Shown piece after piece: positions 1-7,405 of a stretch of DNA of 18,155 bases. A program made the translations under genes and the position numbers. The notes beneath the pieces were generated by a model. The model ran no database searches. It was not told the DNA's origin and saw only the letters and a program-made list of their open reading frames with translations. This stretch comes from Paracoccaceae bacterium (GTDB lineage: Bacteria; Pseudomonadota; Alphaproteobacteria; Rhodobacterales; Rhodobacteraceae): assembly GCA_015485015.1 (NCBI GenBank), contig WFUK01000354.1, positions 1-18,155 on the forward strand. The letters run 5' to 3'. The stretch's first letter is position 1. Each line of letters opens with the position of its first letter.

Positions 1-1
1 C

Positions 2-430
2 CGCTCTAAGGTATTTGCGGCGGCGGTGCCAAAAGCCAATATGGTCGATTCAATCGAGGCGCTGATGGAAAAGTCGGATGTGGTATCCCTGCATGTGCCC
101 GGCGATGCTGAAAACCGGCATATGATCGATGCGGCGCGCCTGGCGCTGATGAAGCCCTCGGCCTATTTGATCAATACCGCGCGCGGCGATGTGGTGGATG
201 AAGCGGCGCTGGTGCAGGCCTTGCAAAGCGGCGCTTTGGCCGGGGCGGGGCTGGATGTTTTTGAAGAGGAGCCACGGGTGCCGGAGGCGCTGATCGCGAT
301 GGATAATGTGAGCCTGCTACCTCATATCGGTAGCGCCACAGAGGAGGCCCGCATCGCGATGGGCATGCGCGCGGTGGAAAATCTGGTGGCCTATTTTGAG
401 AATAACGCGGTGCCGCATCAGGTGGCTTGA
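2..430 (+). CDS. D-2-hydroxyacid dehydrogenase, C-terminal part (5' end outside window)
   Basis: The reading frame is open from the window edge, so the true start lies upstream; the GTG at 26 is internal. What is visible is the back half of an NAD(P)-dependent 2-hydroxyacid dehydrogenase of the glyoxylate/hydroxypyruvate reductase or SerA type, which reduces 2-keto acids in the cytoplasm. Seen: RSK just after where the Rossmann glycine loop would be, the catalytic-Arg segment NTARGDVVDE, the catalytic-Glu segment LDVFEEEP, and the catalytic-His segment LLPHIGSAT. Together these give the Arg-Glu-His set of the family. There is no C-terminal ACT domain, because the protein ends about 25 residues after the His. 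That favours glyoxylate/hydroxypyruvate reductase over long-form SerA. Its stop codon directly abuts the tdk stop on the other strand. Substrate is not readable from this part. Confidence 0.9.
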   Translation, partial: RSKVFAAAVPKANMVDSIEALMEKSDVVSLHVPGDAENRHMIDAARLALMKPSAYLINTARGDVVDEAALVQALQSGALAGAGLDVFEEEPRVPEALIAMDNVSLLPHIGSATEEARIAMGMRAVENLVAYFENNAVPHQVA

Positions 431-1009
431 TTAGCCCTCAAGCGCGGCGCGCCAATGGCGGCGGCATAGGGAAAGGTAGGTCTCGTTGCCGCCGATCTGC
501 ACCTGCTCGCCATCGGTCAGCACGCGGCCATCCTGATCTTGCCGCACCACCATGGTGGCCTTTTTGCCACAATGACAGATGGTGCGCACTTCGCGCATTT
601 CGTCAGCCCAAGCCAGCAGCGCCGCCGAGCCGGGAAAAAGCTCGCCCCTGAAATCTACCCGCAACCCGTAGCACATCACCGGAATAGACAGATCATCCAC
701 GGCTTTTGCCAACTGCCACACCTGATTTTTGGTTAAAAACTGCGCCTCGTCGATAAACACACAGGCGATTTCGCCGCGTGCCTGCCGCATTTCGATCATG
801 GCAAACAGGTCGCTCTCGGGGGTGAACCAATCGGAAGCGGCATCAATGCCGATCCGGCTGGCGATTTTGCCCTCGCCGGCGCGATCATCCAGCTTGGCGG
901 TGATCAGATAGGTCTGCATCCCGCCTTCATTATAGTTATAGGAAGCCTGCAAAAGGATGGTGCTTTTGCCCGCGTTCATGGTGGAGTAATTGAAATATAA
1001 TTTAGCCAT
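431..1009 (-). CDS. tdk: Thymidine kinase (type II)
   Basis: Cytoplasmic salvage enzyme that phosphorylates thymidine to dTMP with ATP. The 192-residue length is typical of bacterial type II thymidine kinases. Seen: P-loop MNAGKST at residues 11-17, the DEAQF segment around residue 88 holding the catalytic Glu, the lasso/zinc domain with CHC at 145-147, and a second pair C182 and H185. These four make the expected structural zinc site. The start is the ATG at 1009, with MAKLYFNYSTMNAGKS matching the usual family N-terminus; the ribosome site is weak. It starts 26 nt after the stop of the upstream hydrolase gene and may be read with it. Its 3' end meets the dehydrogenase gene with no gap, so no room exists there for a separate terminator. 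Confidence 0.95.
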   Translation of the reverse strand: MAKLYFNYSTMNAGKSTILLQASYNYNEGGMQTYLITAKLDDRAGEGKIASRIGIDAASDWFTPESDLFAMIEMRQARGEIACVFIDEAQFLTKNQVWQLAKAVDDLSIPVMCYGLRVDFRGELFPGSAALLAWADEMREVRTICHCGKKATMVVRQDQDGRVLTDGEQVQIGGNETYLSLCRRHWRAALEG

Positions 1010-1035
1010 GATGCAGATTTAGCAAAATATCCCAC

Positions 1036-1518
1036 CTAGCGATAGAATATATTTCCGCCAAACCGCCCGCGCGGCGAAAGCGTGGCAAACCAGCCGGGCC
1101 GCATGCTGGCCGCATGGAAAAACAGCGCGCCATTGGTGATGTCTTCACCCCGATTAACCAGCAGTTCCAGCGAGATAGCTCGAGCCTGCGCCAAGGAGGC
1201 CGGCTCGTTATATACATCATTCGGGATCGAATCACAGCGATAGCTGAATTGGCAGCTACCGCGAAAGCGCTGATCGATCACACCGCACACAGTGTCGGGA
1301 AATCGGGAATCGCTTGCGCGATTCAGAATCACTTCGCCAACCGCGCGCTCGCCATCCAGCGTGGTGCCGCGCGCCTCGAAATAGAGCGCCTCGGCGAGGC
1401 AAGAGAGATCTTCCTTGGTATAGCCAGAGCTGGAAAGCGAGCGGTTATCGGGCAGGCTTTGCGCGCAGGCGGTCAATAGGGCCAGCAAAAACACAGTGAT
1501 TTTGGATCGAATAGTCAT
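1036..1518 (-). CDS. SleB-type cell-wall hydrolase, probable lipoprotein
   Basis: 160-residue protein with the Hydrolase_2 (SleB/CwlJ) fold, a family that cleaves peptidoglycan glycan strands (lytic transglycosylase type). Seen: a short charged N-terminus, hydrophobic stretch and lipobox LLTAC with the Cys at residue 18, which suggests signal peptidase II processing and membrane anchoring. Next comes LAEALYFEARG at 41-51, with the conserved Glu48 expected to be catalytic, then GEVILNRA, the GSCQFSY segment, and the FFHA segment with GWF near the C-terminus, all characteristic of the family. In Gram-negative alphaproteobacteria such proteins act on wall turnover rather than spore germination. 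It lies between the EF-hand gene (132 nt upstream) and tdk (26 nt downstream) on the same strand. The lipoprotein call is likely but not certain. Confidence 0.88.
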   Translation of the reverse strand: MTIRSKITVFLLALLTACAQSLPDNRSLSSSGYTKEDLSCLAEALYFEARGTTLDGERAVGEVILNRASDSRFPDTVCGVIDQRFRGSCQFSYRCDSIPNDVYNEPASLAQARAISLELLVNRGEDITNGALFFHAASMRPGWFATLSPRGRFGGNIFYR

Positions 1519-1582
1519 GCCTTACCGCCGCAAATAATTTCGCGCGTATATCGCGTGTTTTACTTGGTAACGCAAGCTTTGG

Positions 1583-1625
1583 GCAAATACACAGGCGATA
1601 TGTCGCAAACAGGCGGTGTATTCGC
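1583..1625. repeat. Inverted repeat in intergenic region
   Basis: GCAAATACAC (1583-1592) and GTGTATTCGC (1616-1625) form 10-nt arms with one mismatch and a 23-nt loop, in the 132-nt gap between the EF-hand and hydrolase genes. There is no T-run on either side, so it is not an obvious intrinsic terminator. It could be a regulator site for the hydrolase gene or chance. Confidence 0.3.
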
Positions 1626-1650
1626 CCCTGATTAAAGTGGGGCAAGACGC

Positions 1651-2286
1651 CTAGGGGCGAAGGTCAAACAACCAACTGCCGGTCATGGGTTGCACGCCGG
1701 TAATGTCCGGTGTTTGGTCCATTTTCCACGTGTTATCGGTTGCAGGTTCTGTAGGCTCGGTCGGAACGCGCGGGCGATCCGGGCGCGTGGTGCTGGATGT
1801 CCCCTCGGCTGTAGCCTCCGGTTCGCTGCCATCTTCACCATCCTCTGCGCCATCCACCGTGGTGCCGCTACCGGCGGGGGGTTGGGTGCGCGATTGCCAC
1901 TCCGCAAGGGTGATCGCGCCATCGAAATTGCCATCATAGCGGTTGAAAAATTCACCCGATCCGCCAAAGCCCAGCTCCAGTGCGGTAAGGCGGCGGTCCT
2001 CGTTGCTATCAAAGCGCTCGAAAACCCGATTCACCATGCGGCGCGGCTTGCGCTGCGTGCCTTCGGCGCGCTGGCGGGCAACCACCATCAGCTCTGGCTC
2101 TGAAAGCCAGCCGTTGGAATCGGTGTCGATCCGATCAAAAGGGGCCAAGATAACATTTAGATATTCATCGTCGGTAATGACGCTATCGCGGTTTTGATCA
2201 AAGGTTGCAAAATCTACCTGCGCAAAAACAGCGGTGCTGGTCGCGATAAATGTAAGGGCGGTAATCTTCATCAAGCCAAGTTTCAT
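1651..2286 (-). CDS. Secreted EF-hand calcium-binding protein
   Basis: 211-residue exported protein with four EF-hand loops. The start is the ATG at 2286: GGAG sits just upstream at a good distance, whereas the in-frame TTG at 2298 has no such support. Residues 1-22 form a Sec signal peptide ending AVFA-Q. The loops begin at D30 (D-N-D...E41), D54 (DTDSNGWLSEPE), D93 (D-N-D...E104) and D118 (D-N-D...E129), each keeping the acidic ligands at the right spacing. The tail from about residue 135 is low-complexity, rich in Glu, Pro, Thr and Gly, and probably disordered. The role is unknown; periplasmic or secreted EF-hand proteins of this type are common in alphaproteobacteria and are thought to sense or buffer calcium. 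It diverges from the phosphatase gene on the plus strand. Confidence 0.87.
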   Translation of the reverse strand: MKLGLMKITALTFIATSTAVFAQVDFATFDQNRDSVITDDEYLNVILAPFDRIDTDSNGWLSEPELMVVARQRAEGTQRKPRRMVNRVFERFDSNEDRRLTALELGFGGSGEFFNRYDGNFDGAITLAEWQSRTQPPAGSGTTVDGAEDGEDGSEPEATAEGTSSTTRPDRPRVPTEPTEPATDNTWKMDQTPDITGVQPMTGSWLFDLRP

Positions 2287-2305
2287 TCTGTTCTCCAAAA
2301 AATTA

Positions 2306-2332
2306 ATCTATGCCTATATTACGATCATAGAT
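2306..2332. repeat. Perfect 7-bp dyad in the divergent intergenic region
   Basis: ATCTATG (2306-2312) and CATAGAT (2326-2332) are perfect inverted arms around an AT-rich 13-nt centre. They lie 20 nt upstream of the EF-hand start and in the shared control region with the phosphatase gene. This may be an operator or promoter element; no regulator is identifiable. Confidence 0.35.
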
Positions 2333-2468
2333 GAAAATTCCGTCGGATTTTTTTTATTTTATCGGCAATATGCGCCGTTTTTCAGCCGCTTGGCGGATTT
2401 CGCTGGTAAATTTGTGCAAACAGGCGCATGGTGCCGCCCGCGACAAAATGTCAATCAGAGGAAATAAT

Positions 2469-3239
2469 TTGCCGAATACCGAACCCGATTTATGCACTTA
2501 TGCAACCCGTCTCGCGCAGGAAGCGGGCGATATTGCCATGGGGTATTTTCGGGGCCGTTTGGCAATAGATGTAAAGGCCGATGAAAGCCCTGTGACCGAA
2601 GCCGATAAGGCGGTCGAGGCTTTTGTCCGCCAGCGTTTGGCGCGAGATTTCCCAGATGACGGGCTGTTTGGCGAAGAAGAGGGCGCCAGCGGGCTGGATC
2701 GGGCACGTGTCTGGGTGCTGGACCCGATTGACGGCACCCGCTCTTTCCTTTCGGGCTATCCGACCTTCGGGTTTTTGCTGGCGGTGCTGGAAGACGGGCT
2801 GCCAAGCCTAGGGGTGGTTGGCATGCCGGCCTTGGGCGAGATTTATGCGGGCACGGGTAAAGCCGCCTTTTGTAATGGCCAGCCTATTTCGGCCTCCAGG
2901 CAAACCGCGCTTTCGGATGCGATCCTGTATATCAACGAAGCCGAGCATATGCGGGCCGGAGACGAGGCCGCGCTGGAAAAGCTGCTGCAATGTGGCTCCA
3001 CCCGCCGCTTTGCCTATGATTGCTACCCCCATGCGCTATTGGCGGCGGGGCATATTGATGCGGTGGTGGACTATAATTTGCAGCCCTATGATTACCTGCC
3101 CTTGGCCGCCTTGATCCAAGGCGCAGGCGGGGTGATGACCGATTGGCAGGGGCGCGCGCTTACCCTGCAATCAGATGGCCGGGTGATCTCGGCAGCCACA
3201 CCGGAATTACATGCGGCATTGCTGGAGATGACACGATGA
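2469..3239 (+). CDS. Inositol-monophosphatase-family phosphatase (HisN-like)
   Basis: Mg-dependent phosphatase of the IMPase/FIG superfamily, about 256 residues. Seen: ESPVTEADKAVE near residue 40, the metal-binding Glu in FGEEEG (67-72), the signature DPIDGTRSF (85-93) holding the metal and phosphate ligands, and the second motif PYDYLPLAALIQGAGG (from 206), the place of the conserved metal-binding Asp. The pattern resembles histidinol-phosphatase (HisN) and generic inositol phosphatases; the substrate cannot be told. The frame is open upstream to 2331, but I prefer the TTG at 2469. It is preceded by AGAGGA with a 6-nt gap and gives a family-length N-terminus; ATG at 2448 is the alternative. 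Its stop overlaps the start of the next gene (ATGA), implying translational coupling to the Na/Pi transporter. Confidence 0.88.
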   Translation: MPNTEPDLCTYATRLAQEAGDIAMGYFRGRLAIDVKADESPVTEADKAVEAFVRQRLARDFPDDGLFGEEEGASGLDRARVWVLDPIDGTRSFLSGYPTFGFLLAVLEDGLPSLGVVGMPALGEIYAGTGKAAFCNGQPISASRQTALSDAILYINEAEHMRAGDEAALEKLLQCGSTRRFAYDCYPHALLAAGHIDAVVDYNLQPYDYLPLAALIQGAGGVMTDWQGRALTLQSDGRVISAATPELHAALLEMTR

Positions 3240-4876
3240 GTGCTACCGAATCCTTATTGCGGCTGATCGGTTCGGTCAGTCTGCTGCTCTGGGGCCTTTA
3301 TATGGTTCGCACAGGGGTAACTCGCGCTTTTGGCTCCGAGCTGCACCGGATCGTAGGGCGGGCGGTTTCTAACCGGATATCGGCGTTTTTGAGCGGCATT
3401 GGCGTGACGTTGATCGTGCAATCCTCCACCGCTACGGCGCTGATTATTTCGTCCTTTGCGGCGCGGGGGGTGATTGCGCTGCCAGCGGCGCTGGCGGTGA
3501 TGCTGGGGGCGGATATTGGCACCACCTTGGTGGCGCAGGTGCTATCATTCGATCTAAGCCTGATGCCTTATATTCTGGTCATGGTCGGGCTTGTTTTGCA
3601 CGGGCCAAAGCGCACAAGCAAAACCCGCCAACTGGGCCGCGCGGTGTTTGGGCTGGGGCTGATGCTGCTGGCGCTTTCGCTGATTGTGCAAACCTCCGAA
3701 CCTTTGCGCAATTCGGTGATCTTGCAGGAGCTATTCAGCTCGATCAGCTCCGAGCCGCTGATTGCGATCCTGCTGGCGGCGGTGCTGACATGGGTTTCCC
3801 ATTCCAGTCTGGCGATTGTGTTGCTGGTGATGAGCTTTGCGATGGGCGGGGTGATAAACATTGATCTGGCGTTTTTGCTGGTGATCGGGGCCAATCTGGG
3901 CGGGGTTATTCCGCCGATTGTCGCCACGCTTTCCGAGGGCGATCTGGCGCGCAGGGTGACCTTTGGCAATGCCGGATTCAAAATTGCCGGCGCGGTTATG
4001 TTTTTCCCGTTTCTTGGCTATATGCCGGATTTTCTGGGCCAGATTTCAACCGATCCCGCGCGGCTGGTGGTGAATTTTCATACGCTGTTCAATTTTGCAC
4101 TGGCCTTTGTTTTTGTACCGCTGGTGCCGCTTGCTGCGCGCTTGTGGGAGCGGATAATCGAGCCTAGCGGCAATAACACCGATGATGACCAGCCTCGCTT
4201 TCTGGACGAAAACTCGATCGATACGCCGGTATTGGCCTTGGCCTGCGCGACGCGCGAGGTTGGGCGGATGGCCGAAACGGTGGATACCATGCTGCGCGGG
4301 GTTTCGGAATGTTTGAGCAGCGATGATTATTCTCGGGTGGATGAACTGATCGAACTGGATGATCGGGTCGATACGCTTTATGACGAGATAAAATCCTATG
4401 TGACGCGGGTTTCACGCCAAGAAGTCGATAGCGCCGAGAGTGACCGGGTGGTTGAAATTCTGATGTTTACCACCAATCTGGAGCATATGGGCGATATCAT
4501 CGAGAGCCTGCTCGGGGCTTTGGTGCGGCGCTCCAAAAAGGAGATCACCTTTTCCAAGGAAGGGCTGGCCGACCTGCTGGAGTTGAACGACAAGCTGATT
4601 TCGAATCTGACGCTGGCGATCAATATTTTCAATTCAGGCGATGTGGCCTTGGCCAAGCAGCTGATTAAGGAAAAGGGCCGCGTGAACAAGCTGCAGGGCG
4701 GCTTTGTGCAAAGCCATCTGGAACGCTTGAAGGATGGGCGGATTGAAAGCGTGGCGACCTCAAGCCTGCATATGGATGTGCTGCGGGATCAGCGGCGGAT
4801 TCACTCTCATATTACCGCTGTGGCCTATCCGATTCTGGAACGGGCCGGCAAGCTGCGCAAATCCCGCCTGAAATAG
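3236..4876 (+). CDS. Na/Pi cotransporter family protein with C-terminal PhoU-like domain
   Basis: 546-residue inner-membrane protein of the NptA/YjbB (PNaS) family, which moves phosphate coupled to sodium; bacterial members can import or export. Seen: two inverted hydrophobic repeats, the first with VQSSTATALI (QSST at 62-65), the second with the degenerate equivalent SHSSLAIVLL (188-191). A hydrophobic core runs to about residue 340. A soluble helical domain from about 360 to 540 resembles PhoU (repeated LDDRVD and HMGDIIESL stretches). The ATG at 3236 overlaps the phosphatase stop by four bases, so I reject the longer in-frame start at 3143, which would lie deep in the upstream gene. Pairing with a phosphatase suggests the two handle released phosphate together; this is inference. 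Confidence 0.92.
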   Translation: MSATESLLRLIGSVSLLLWGLYMVRTGVTRAFGSELHRIVGRAVSNRISAFLSGIGVTLIVQSSTATALIISSFAARGVIALPAALAVMLGADIGTTLVAQVLSFDLSLMPYILVMVGLVLHGPKRTSKTRQLGRAVFGLGLMLLALSLIVQTSEPLRNSVILQELFSSISSEPLIAILLAAVLTWVSHSSLAIVLLVMSFAMGGVINIDLAFLLVIGANLGGVIPPIVATLSEGDLARRVTFGNAGFKIAGAVMFFPFLGYMPDFLGQISTDPARLVVNFHTLFNFALAFVFVPLVPLAARLWERIIEPSGNNTDDDQPRFLDENSIDTPVLALACATREVGRMAETVDTMLRGVSECLSSDDYSRVDELIELDDRVDTLYDEIKSYVTRVSRQEVDSAESDRVVEILMFTTNLEHMGDIIESLLGALVRRSKKEITFSKEGLADLLELNDKLISNLTLAINIFNSGDVALAKQLIKEKGRVNKLQGGFVQSHLERLKDGRIESVATSSLHMDVLRDQRRIHSHITAVAYPILERAGKLRKSRLK

Positions 4877-4909
4877 CGGCGAAAAGTTTTGCTTTTTGTA
4901 AATCAAGGC

Positions 4910-4938
4910 TTGCGAAGGTCGAAAGGACCCTCTAAAAC
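4910..4938 (+). promoter_or_regulatory. Probable tRNA-Val promoter
   Basis: TTGCGA (4910-4915), exactly 17 nt, then TAAAAC (4933-4938) followed by a GC-rich stretch, and the tRNA begins 11 nt later. The same TAAAACGC box at the same spacing stands upstream of the tRNA-Asp pair, which supports the call. Confidence 0.6.
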
Positions 4939-4948
4939 GCCCCTTGTC

Positions 4949-5014
<66 letters not shown>

Positions 5015-5024
<10 letters not shown>

Positions 5025-5250
5025 TTTTTCGACACAGACTGCACGGGCCATGCCATAGATTTGCAGATCGTGCCCCCCATCATGCAGCCTTCCAGCGCCA
5101 TTTCATTTTCCGATACTGTGATTGCGCCTCGGGCGCGGATCCAGCTTGGGCCATCGGGATTTTTCAAGCGGTCGCCTTGCCAGATATTGTTACCTTGGCT
5201 TTCCATCCCGTTGCAAATCTCGAATCCGTCAGAGATCCTTGTGCAAAATA
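5015..5250 (-). pseudogene. C-terminal fragment of unrecognised gene, cut by an IS66-type end
   Basis: A frame runs leftward to a TGA at 5015-5017 inside the tRNA acceptor stem. It contains a cysteine-bearing stretch with GMESQGNNIWQGD, GPSWIRARGAITVSEN and LEGCMMGGTICKS. This looks like genuine protein rather than random frame, with regular polar/hydrophobic patterning and paired cysteines. The frame continues nominally to a GTG at 5272, but bases 5251 onward are the IS66-like terminus, so the original N-terminal part has been lost. I do not recognise the family. It may be a small secreted domain. Overlap of its end with tRNA-Val would be unusual for a native gene and may mean its own 3' end is also altered. 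Confidence 0.4.
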
Positions 5251-5272
5251 GTAAGCGGTGTCCCGCTGGCAC

Positions 5273-5425
5273 CTAGGCCTTAAAATTCCATGGCAGTAAA
5301 GCTTCAATGTCACTTTGTTTGTGGCCGTTGGCATTGCACGCCCGACGCTGGCTCACCCCATGCGCCTTGCACAGGTGATCCACAGCTTGCCGCTTCGCAT
5401 CTCCCTCTCGATAATTGCTGCGCAT
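5273..5425 (-). pseudogene. Chimeric transposase remnant: IS3 OrfB start joined to IS66 transposase end
   Basis: A 50-codon frame from ATG 5425 to TAG 5273. Its first part, AKRQAVDHLCKAHGVSQRRA, matches the opening helix-turn-helix of IS3-family (IS407-like) OrfB proteins. Its last part, HKQSDIEALLPWNFKA, resembles IS66 transposase C-termini and ends about 22 nt from the IS66-type terminus. The DDE catalytic core of either family is absent. The in-frame join suggests recombination between two elements rather than sequencing error. Assignment of the IS66 part rests on a short stretch plus the terminal repeat. Confidence 0.6.
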
Positions 5426-5428
5426 TCA

Positions 5429-5520
5429 CCTGCCGGGCAATGGGACGTTACCACTTTTTTGAATTTACATCACGGAGCATGGCTACATCCATTGCCCGGC
5501 AGGGTATGTGAAACATACCC
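5429..5520. repeat. 15-bp inverted repeat plus adjacent 8-bp hairpin inside the IS relic
   Basis: CCTGCCGGGCAATGG (5429-5443) recurs perfectly inverted at 5489-5503 with 45 nt between. Touching it, GGGTATGT (5502-5509) and ACATACCC (5513-5520) make a tight hairpin with loop GAA. The segment sits exactly where the end of IS3 OrfA should be, so it seems to be inserted or to replace sequence. No T-run follows. Confidence 0.6.
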
Positions 5521-5527
5521 GAGAGGG

Positions 5528-5790
5528 GAGCATGCTCTCGGCCAGCAGTTTCTTCAGCTTGTCATTATCGGCCTCCAGCGTTCGCAATCGCGCCGCATCA
5601 GTGGCTCCATGCCGCCATACTTCGATTTGCATTTGTAAAACGTGCCTTGGCTGATCCCATAGCGCCGACACAAGTCCGCCGTCTTCTCGCCGTTGTTCGG
5701 GAAAACAATCCCCCAGATTGTTTTCTAATCCTCTCAACCCTGCTCTTTCAGCATCTGAATGATCTGTTCATCCGAGAATCGTTTCTTCAT
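5528..5790 (-). pseudogene. IS3-family transposase OrfA, frameshifted and truncated
   Basis: From ATG 5790 the frame reads MKKRFSDEQIIQMLKEQG then stops. The continuation is found in a second frame (NNGEKTADLCRRYGISQGTF, the helix-turn-helix) and then a third (RLRTLEADNDKLKKLLAESM, the leucine-zipper part). At least two frame changes have therefore accumulated. OrfA of IS3 elements is the DNA-binding part made with OrfB by programmed frameshift. The usual ending after ESML is missing and is replaced by the inverted-repeat segment next door. It is clearly dead. Confidence 0.8.
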
Positions 5791-5948
5791 ATTGTCCGTT
5801 CTTTTCGTTGGGCGGACTCTACATCATTTTGGAGGAGTTTAAGGGGCGCAGGTCATTTGCGATGCACCGAGTGAGGCAGCCGCAGAAACCCTGTATGCTT
5901 GCCATCAGCCTCAAAATCAATTTCGGAGCTGATAAGGGAGCCAGACAT

Positions 5949-6305
5949 TTAGGTCTCTACTTGCTGGTTTTGGCCCTCGGGGCTTTTCAACAACGTCAAA
6001 ATCTCACCGCAATTATCCATTTGGCCATCACAGCAATCTTGCAGCAAAAAGCTGATAAGGGCGTTCATCGCTTCGATATCGGCGGAATATCTAATCTCGC
6101 GCTGGTGGCGTTCCGACTTGAGCAGGCCAGAGCGCTTTAATATCGCCAAATGCCCCGAAAGCGTGGAGGGCACAATGCCAAGCCGCTCCGAAATTTCGCT
6201 AGCTCGGATGCTGCTTTTGGCCTGCTTCACCAGCAGCCGATAGATCGACATGCGGGTATCTTGCGCAAGCGCGGCAAAGGCCTCAATGGCTTTTAGCTGG
6301 TCCAT
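5949..6305 (-). CDS. arsR: ArsR-type metalloregulator (As(III)-responsive)
   Basis: 118-residue ArsR/SmtB winged-helix repressor. Seen: ALAQDTRMSIYRLLV opening helix, recognition helix region SEISERLGIVPSTLSGHL (about 37-53), wing with RHQREIRYS, and C-terminal Cys91, Cys92 and Cys99 in DCCDGQMDNC. This CC-x6-C arrangement at the C-terminal dimer helix is the arsenite site of the ArsR subclass common in alpha- and gammaproteobacteria, unlike the CVC site of plasmid R773 ArsR. Arsenite binding is expected to release it from DNA. ATG 6305 is preceded by AAAGG, and the gap to the cysteine-synthase-like gene is 10 nt, so both are read as one leftward unit. It probably controls both arms of the locus through the dyads at 7380 and 7445. 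Confidence 0.92.
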   Translation of the reverse strand: MDQLKAIEAFAALAQDTRMSIYRLLVKQAKSSIRASEISERLGIVPSTLSGHLAILKRSGLLKSERHQREIRYSADIEAMNALISFLLQDCCDGQMDNCGEILTLLKSPEGQNQQVET

Positions 6306-6315
6306 AATCTGCCTT

Positions 6316-7356
6316 TCAGGGCTTGTTCACCAAATCATCTTCATTGGTTATAGCCGGAAAATGGCTGGCATCCACATACTTAAAGTATTCATCCAGATAG
6401 GCCATTGGGCTGTCGGGGCAAGGGAACACACACGTAATTTCGCCACTATCGGCACGGCGAAAGCCCTCTAGCTCACCGATTCTCTTCAGGCCTTTCAGGT
6501 GCTTAAGCAGCCCCGCCAGCGCAAGGCCGGAGCTTGGACCAGCCAAAATACCAAGACGGCTCATCTCCATACTGGTCAGATAAGCGGTTTCGGTGGCCAC
6601 CCTTTCCAGCGCATCCACATGGTCGCGCCACGCAAAATCCACCACATTGAGCAGGTTTTCGGTGCGCACCCCGGGCACATAATTATCTGGGGCACGCATT
6701 ACACCCACAACCTTGATATCGGGGTTTTTACTTTTGAGGAACCGTGAATTGCCGATCAAGGTGCCGGTGGTGCCCAGACCAACCCCGAAAATGTCAATCT
6801 TGCCCTCGGTTTGCGCCCAGATCTGCGGGCCGGTCCATTTTTCGTGCGCTTCGGGGTTGTCGTTGTTTTCATATTGACCGGGGTTCATGGCGTCGGGCTG
6901 CTGCCCATCAAGGCGCGCCTTGAAAACCCCCGTTGCGGGGTCGTTTTCCACTGGCGCTTGCGGCTCGACATTCACAATCGGCTCAATGCCAAAGAATTGC
7001 AGCATCAGCAATTTGTTCCAAGAAATCTCGCTCGGTACATAAGATTGCGTGCGCGCCACGCCAAACTGCCGCGCCGCCAGCGCCATGGAAAACACAGTGT
7101 TGCCCGATGAGTTTTCCACCAGTCGCTCCACGCCCGAAAGCTCGCCGCGCTTATACATTTCTTGCACCATATTAAACGCTGGCACCGCCTTTACATTGCC
7201 CAGCGGTGACAGCCCCATCATTTTGGCAAATATCCGCACGCCATCGGAAGCAAACGGGTTCAGCGATTCGGGCAGTTCCACCATCGGCAGGTTCGGGTGC
7301 TTGCCCGGATTCAGAAAATCTTTCAGCGCGTCGGGGCCTTTGAAGGTATTTGTCAT
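6316..7356 (-). CDS. Cysteine synthase / CBS-like PLP enzyme linked to arsenic genes
   Basis: 346-residue fold-type II PLP enzyme of the cysteine synthase/cystathionine beta-synthase group, which catalyses beta-replacement on serine derivatives. Seen: PLP-lysine candidate K56 in SPLGNVKAVP, the substrate loop ENSSGNT (81-87), the GVGLGTTGT phosphate-binding turn (usually GxGTGGT), and GPSSG holding the Ser near the pyridine nitrogen. In classical enzymes the lysine is followed by DR (SxKDR); here it is followed by AVP, so specificity may differ. Start: ATG 7356 with AAGGCGGA upstream; the in-frame start at 7398 would run across the promoter and operator. It is read leftward with arsR. Whether it makes cysteine, uses another nucleophile or moves thiol to arsenite is not shown by sequence. 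Confidence 0.87.
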   Translation of the reverse strand: MTNTFKGPDALKDFLNPGKHPNLPMVELPESLNPFASDGVRIFAKMMGLSPLGNVKAVPAFNMVQEMYKRGELSGVERLVENSSGNTVFSMALAARQFGVARTQSYVPSEISWNKLLMLQFFGIEPIVNVEPQAPVENDPATGVFKARLDGQQPDAMNPGQYENNDNPEAHEKWTGPQIWAQTEGKIDIFGVGLGTTGTLIGNSRFLKSKNPDIKVVGVMRAPDNYVPGVRTENLLNVVDFAWRDHVDALERVATETAYLTSMEMSRLGILAGPSSGLALAGLLKHLKGLKRIGELEGFRRADSGEITCVFPCPDSPMAYLDEYFKYVDASHFPAITNEDDLVNKP

Positions 7357-7379
7357 GGGGTCCGCCTTAATTATGACAA

Positions 7380-7395
7380 TTCGACAATAGCCGAA
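7380..7395. promoter_or_regulatory. Candidate ArsR operator 1 covering the leftward -10 box
   Basis: TTCGACAATAGCCGAA is a dyad with 6-nt half sites matching at 5 of 6. On the minus strand a strong promoter, TTGTCA (7412-7407), 17 nt, TATTGT (7389-7384), has its -10 box inside this dyad, the classic repressor position. Confidence 0.55.
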
Positions 7396-7405
7396 CAATC
7401 AAATC

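Larger units (their letters stand above)
5251..5823 (-). mobile_element. Composite insertion-sequence relic (IS66-type end fused to IS3-type fragments)
   Basis: The left edge at 5251 begins GTAAGCGGTGTCCCGC, matching the GTAAGCG start typical of IS66-family ends. Just inside it, on the minus strand, a frame ends LLPWNFKA-stop, which resembles IS66 transposase C-termini. Further in, the sequence switches to the N-terminus of an IS3-type OrfB and then to a frameshifted OrfA, whose ATG is at 5790. The right edge is probably near 5823, where the plus strand reads GGCGGACTCTACA (IS3-family ends are TG...CA). No flanking target duplication is visible, as expected if two different elements recombined. 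It is non-functional. Confidence 0.7.

Noticed and set aside
2331..2468. N-terminal extension of the phosphatase up to 2331
   Set aside because: It crosses the intergenic dyad, has no ribosome site, and is absent from the family's usual length. TTG 2469 has a strong AGAGGA.
5826..5948. Small frame on the plus strand between the IS relic and arsR
   Set aside because: It runs on antisense into arsR, has no ribosome site and shows no protein-like pattern. I see nothing in this 120-nt stretch.
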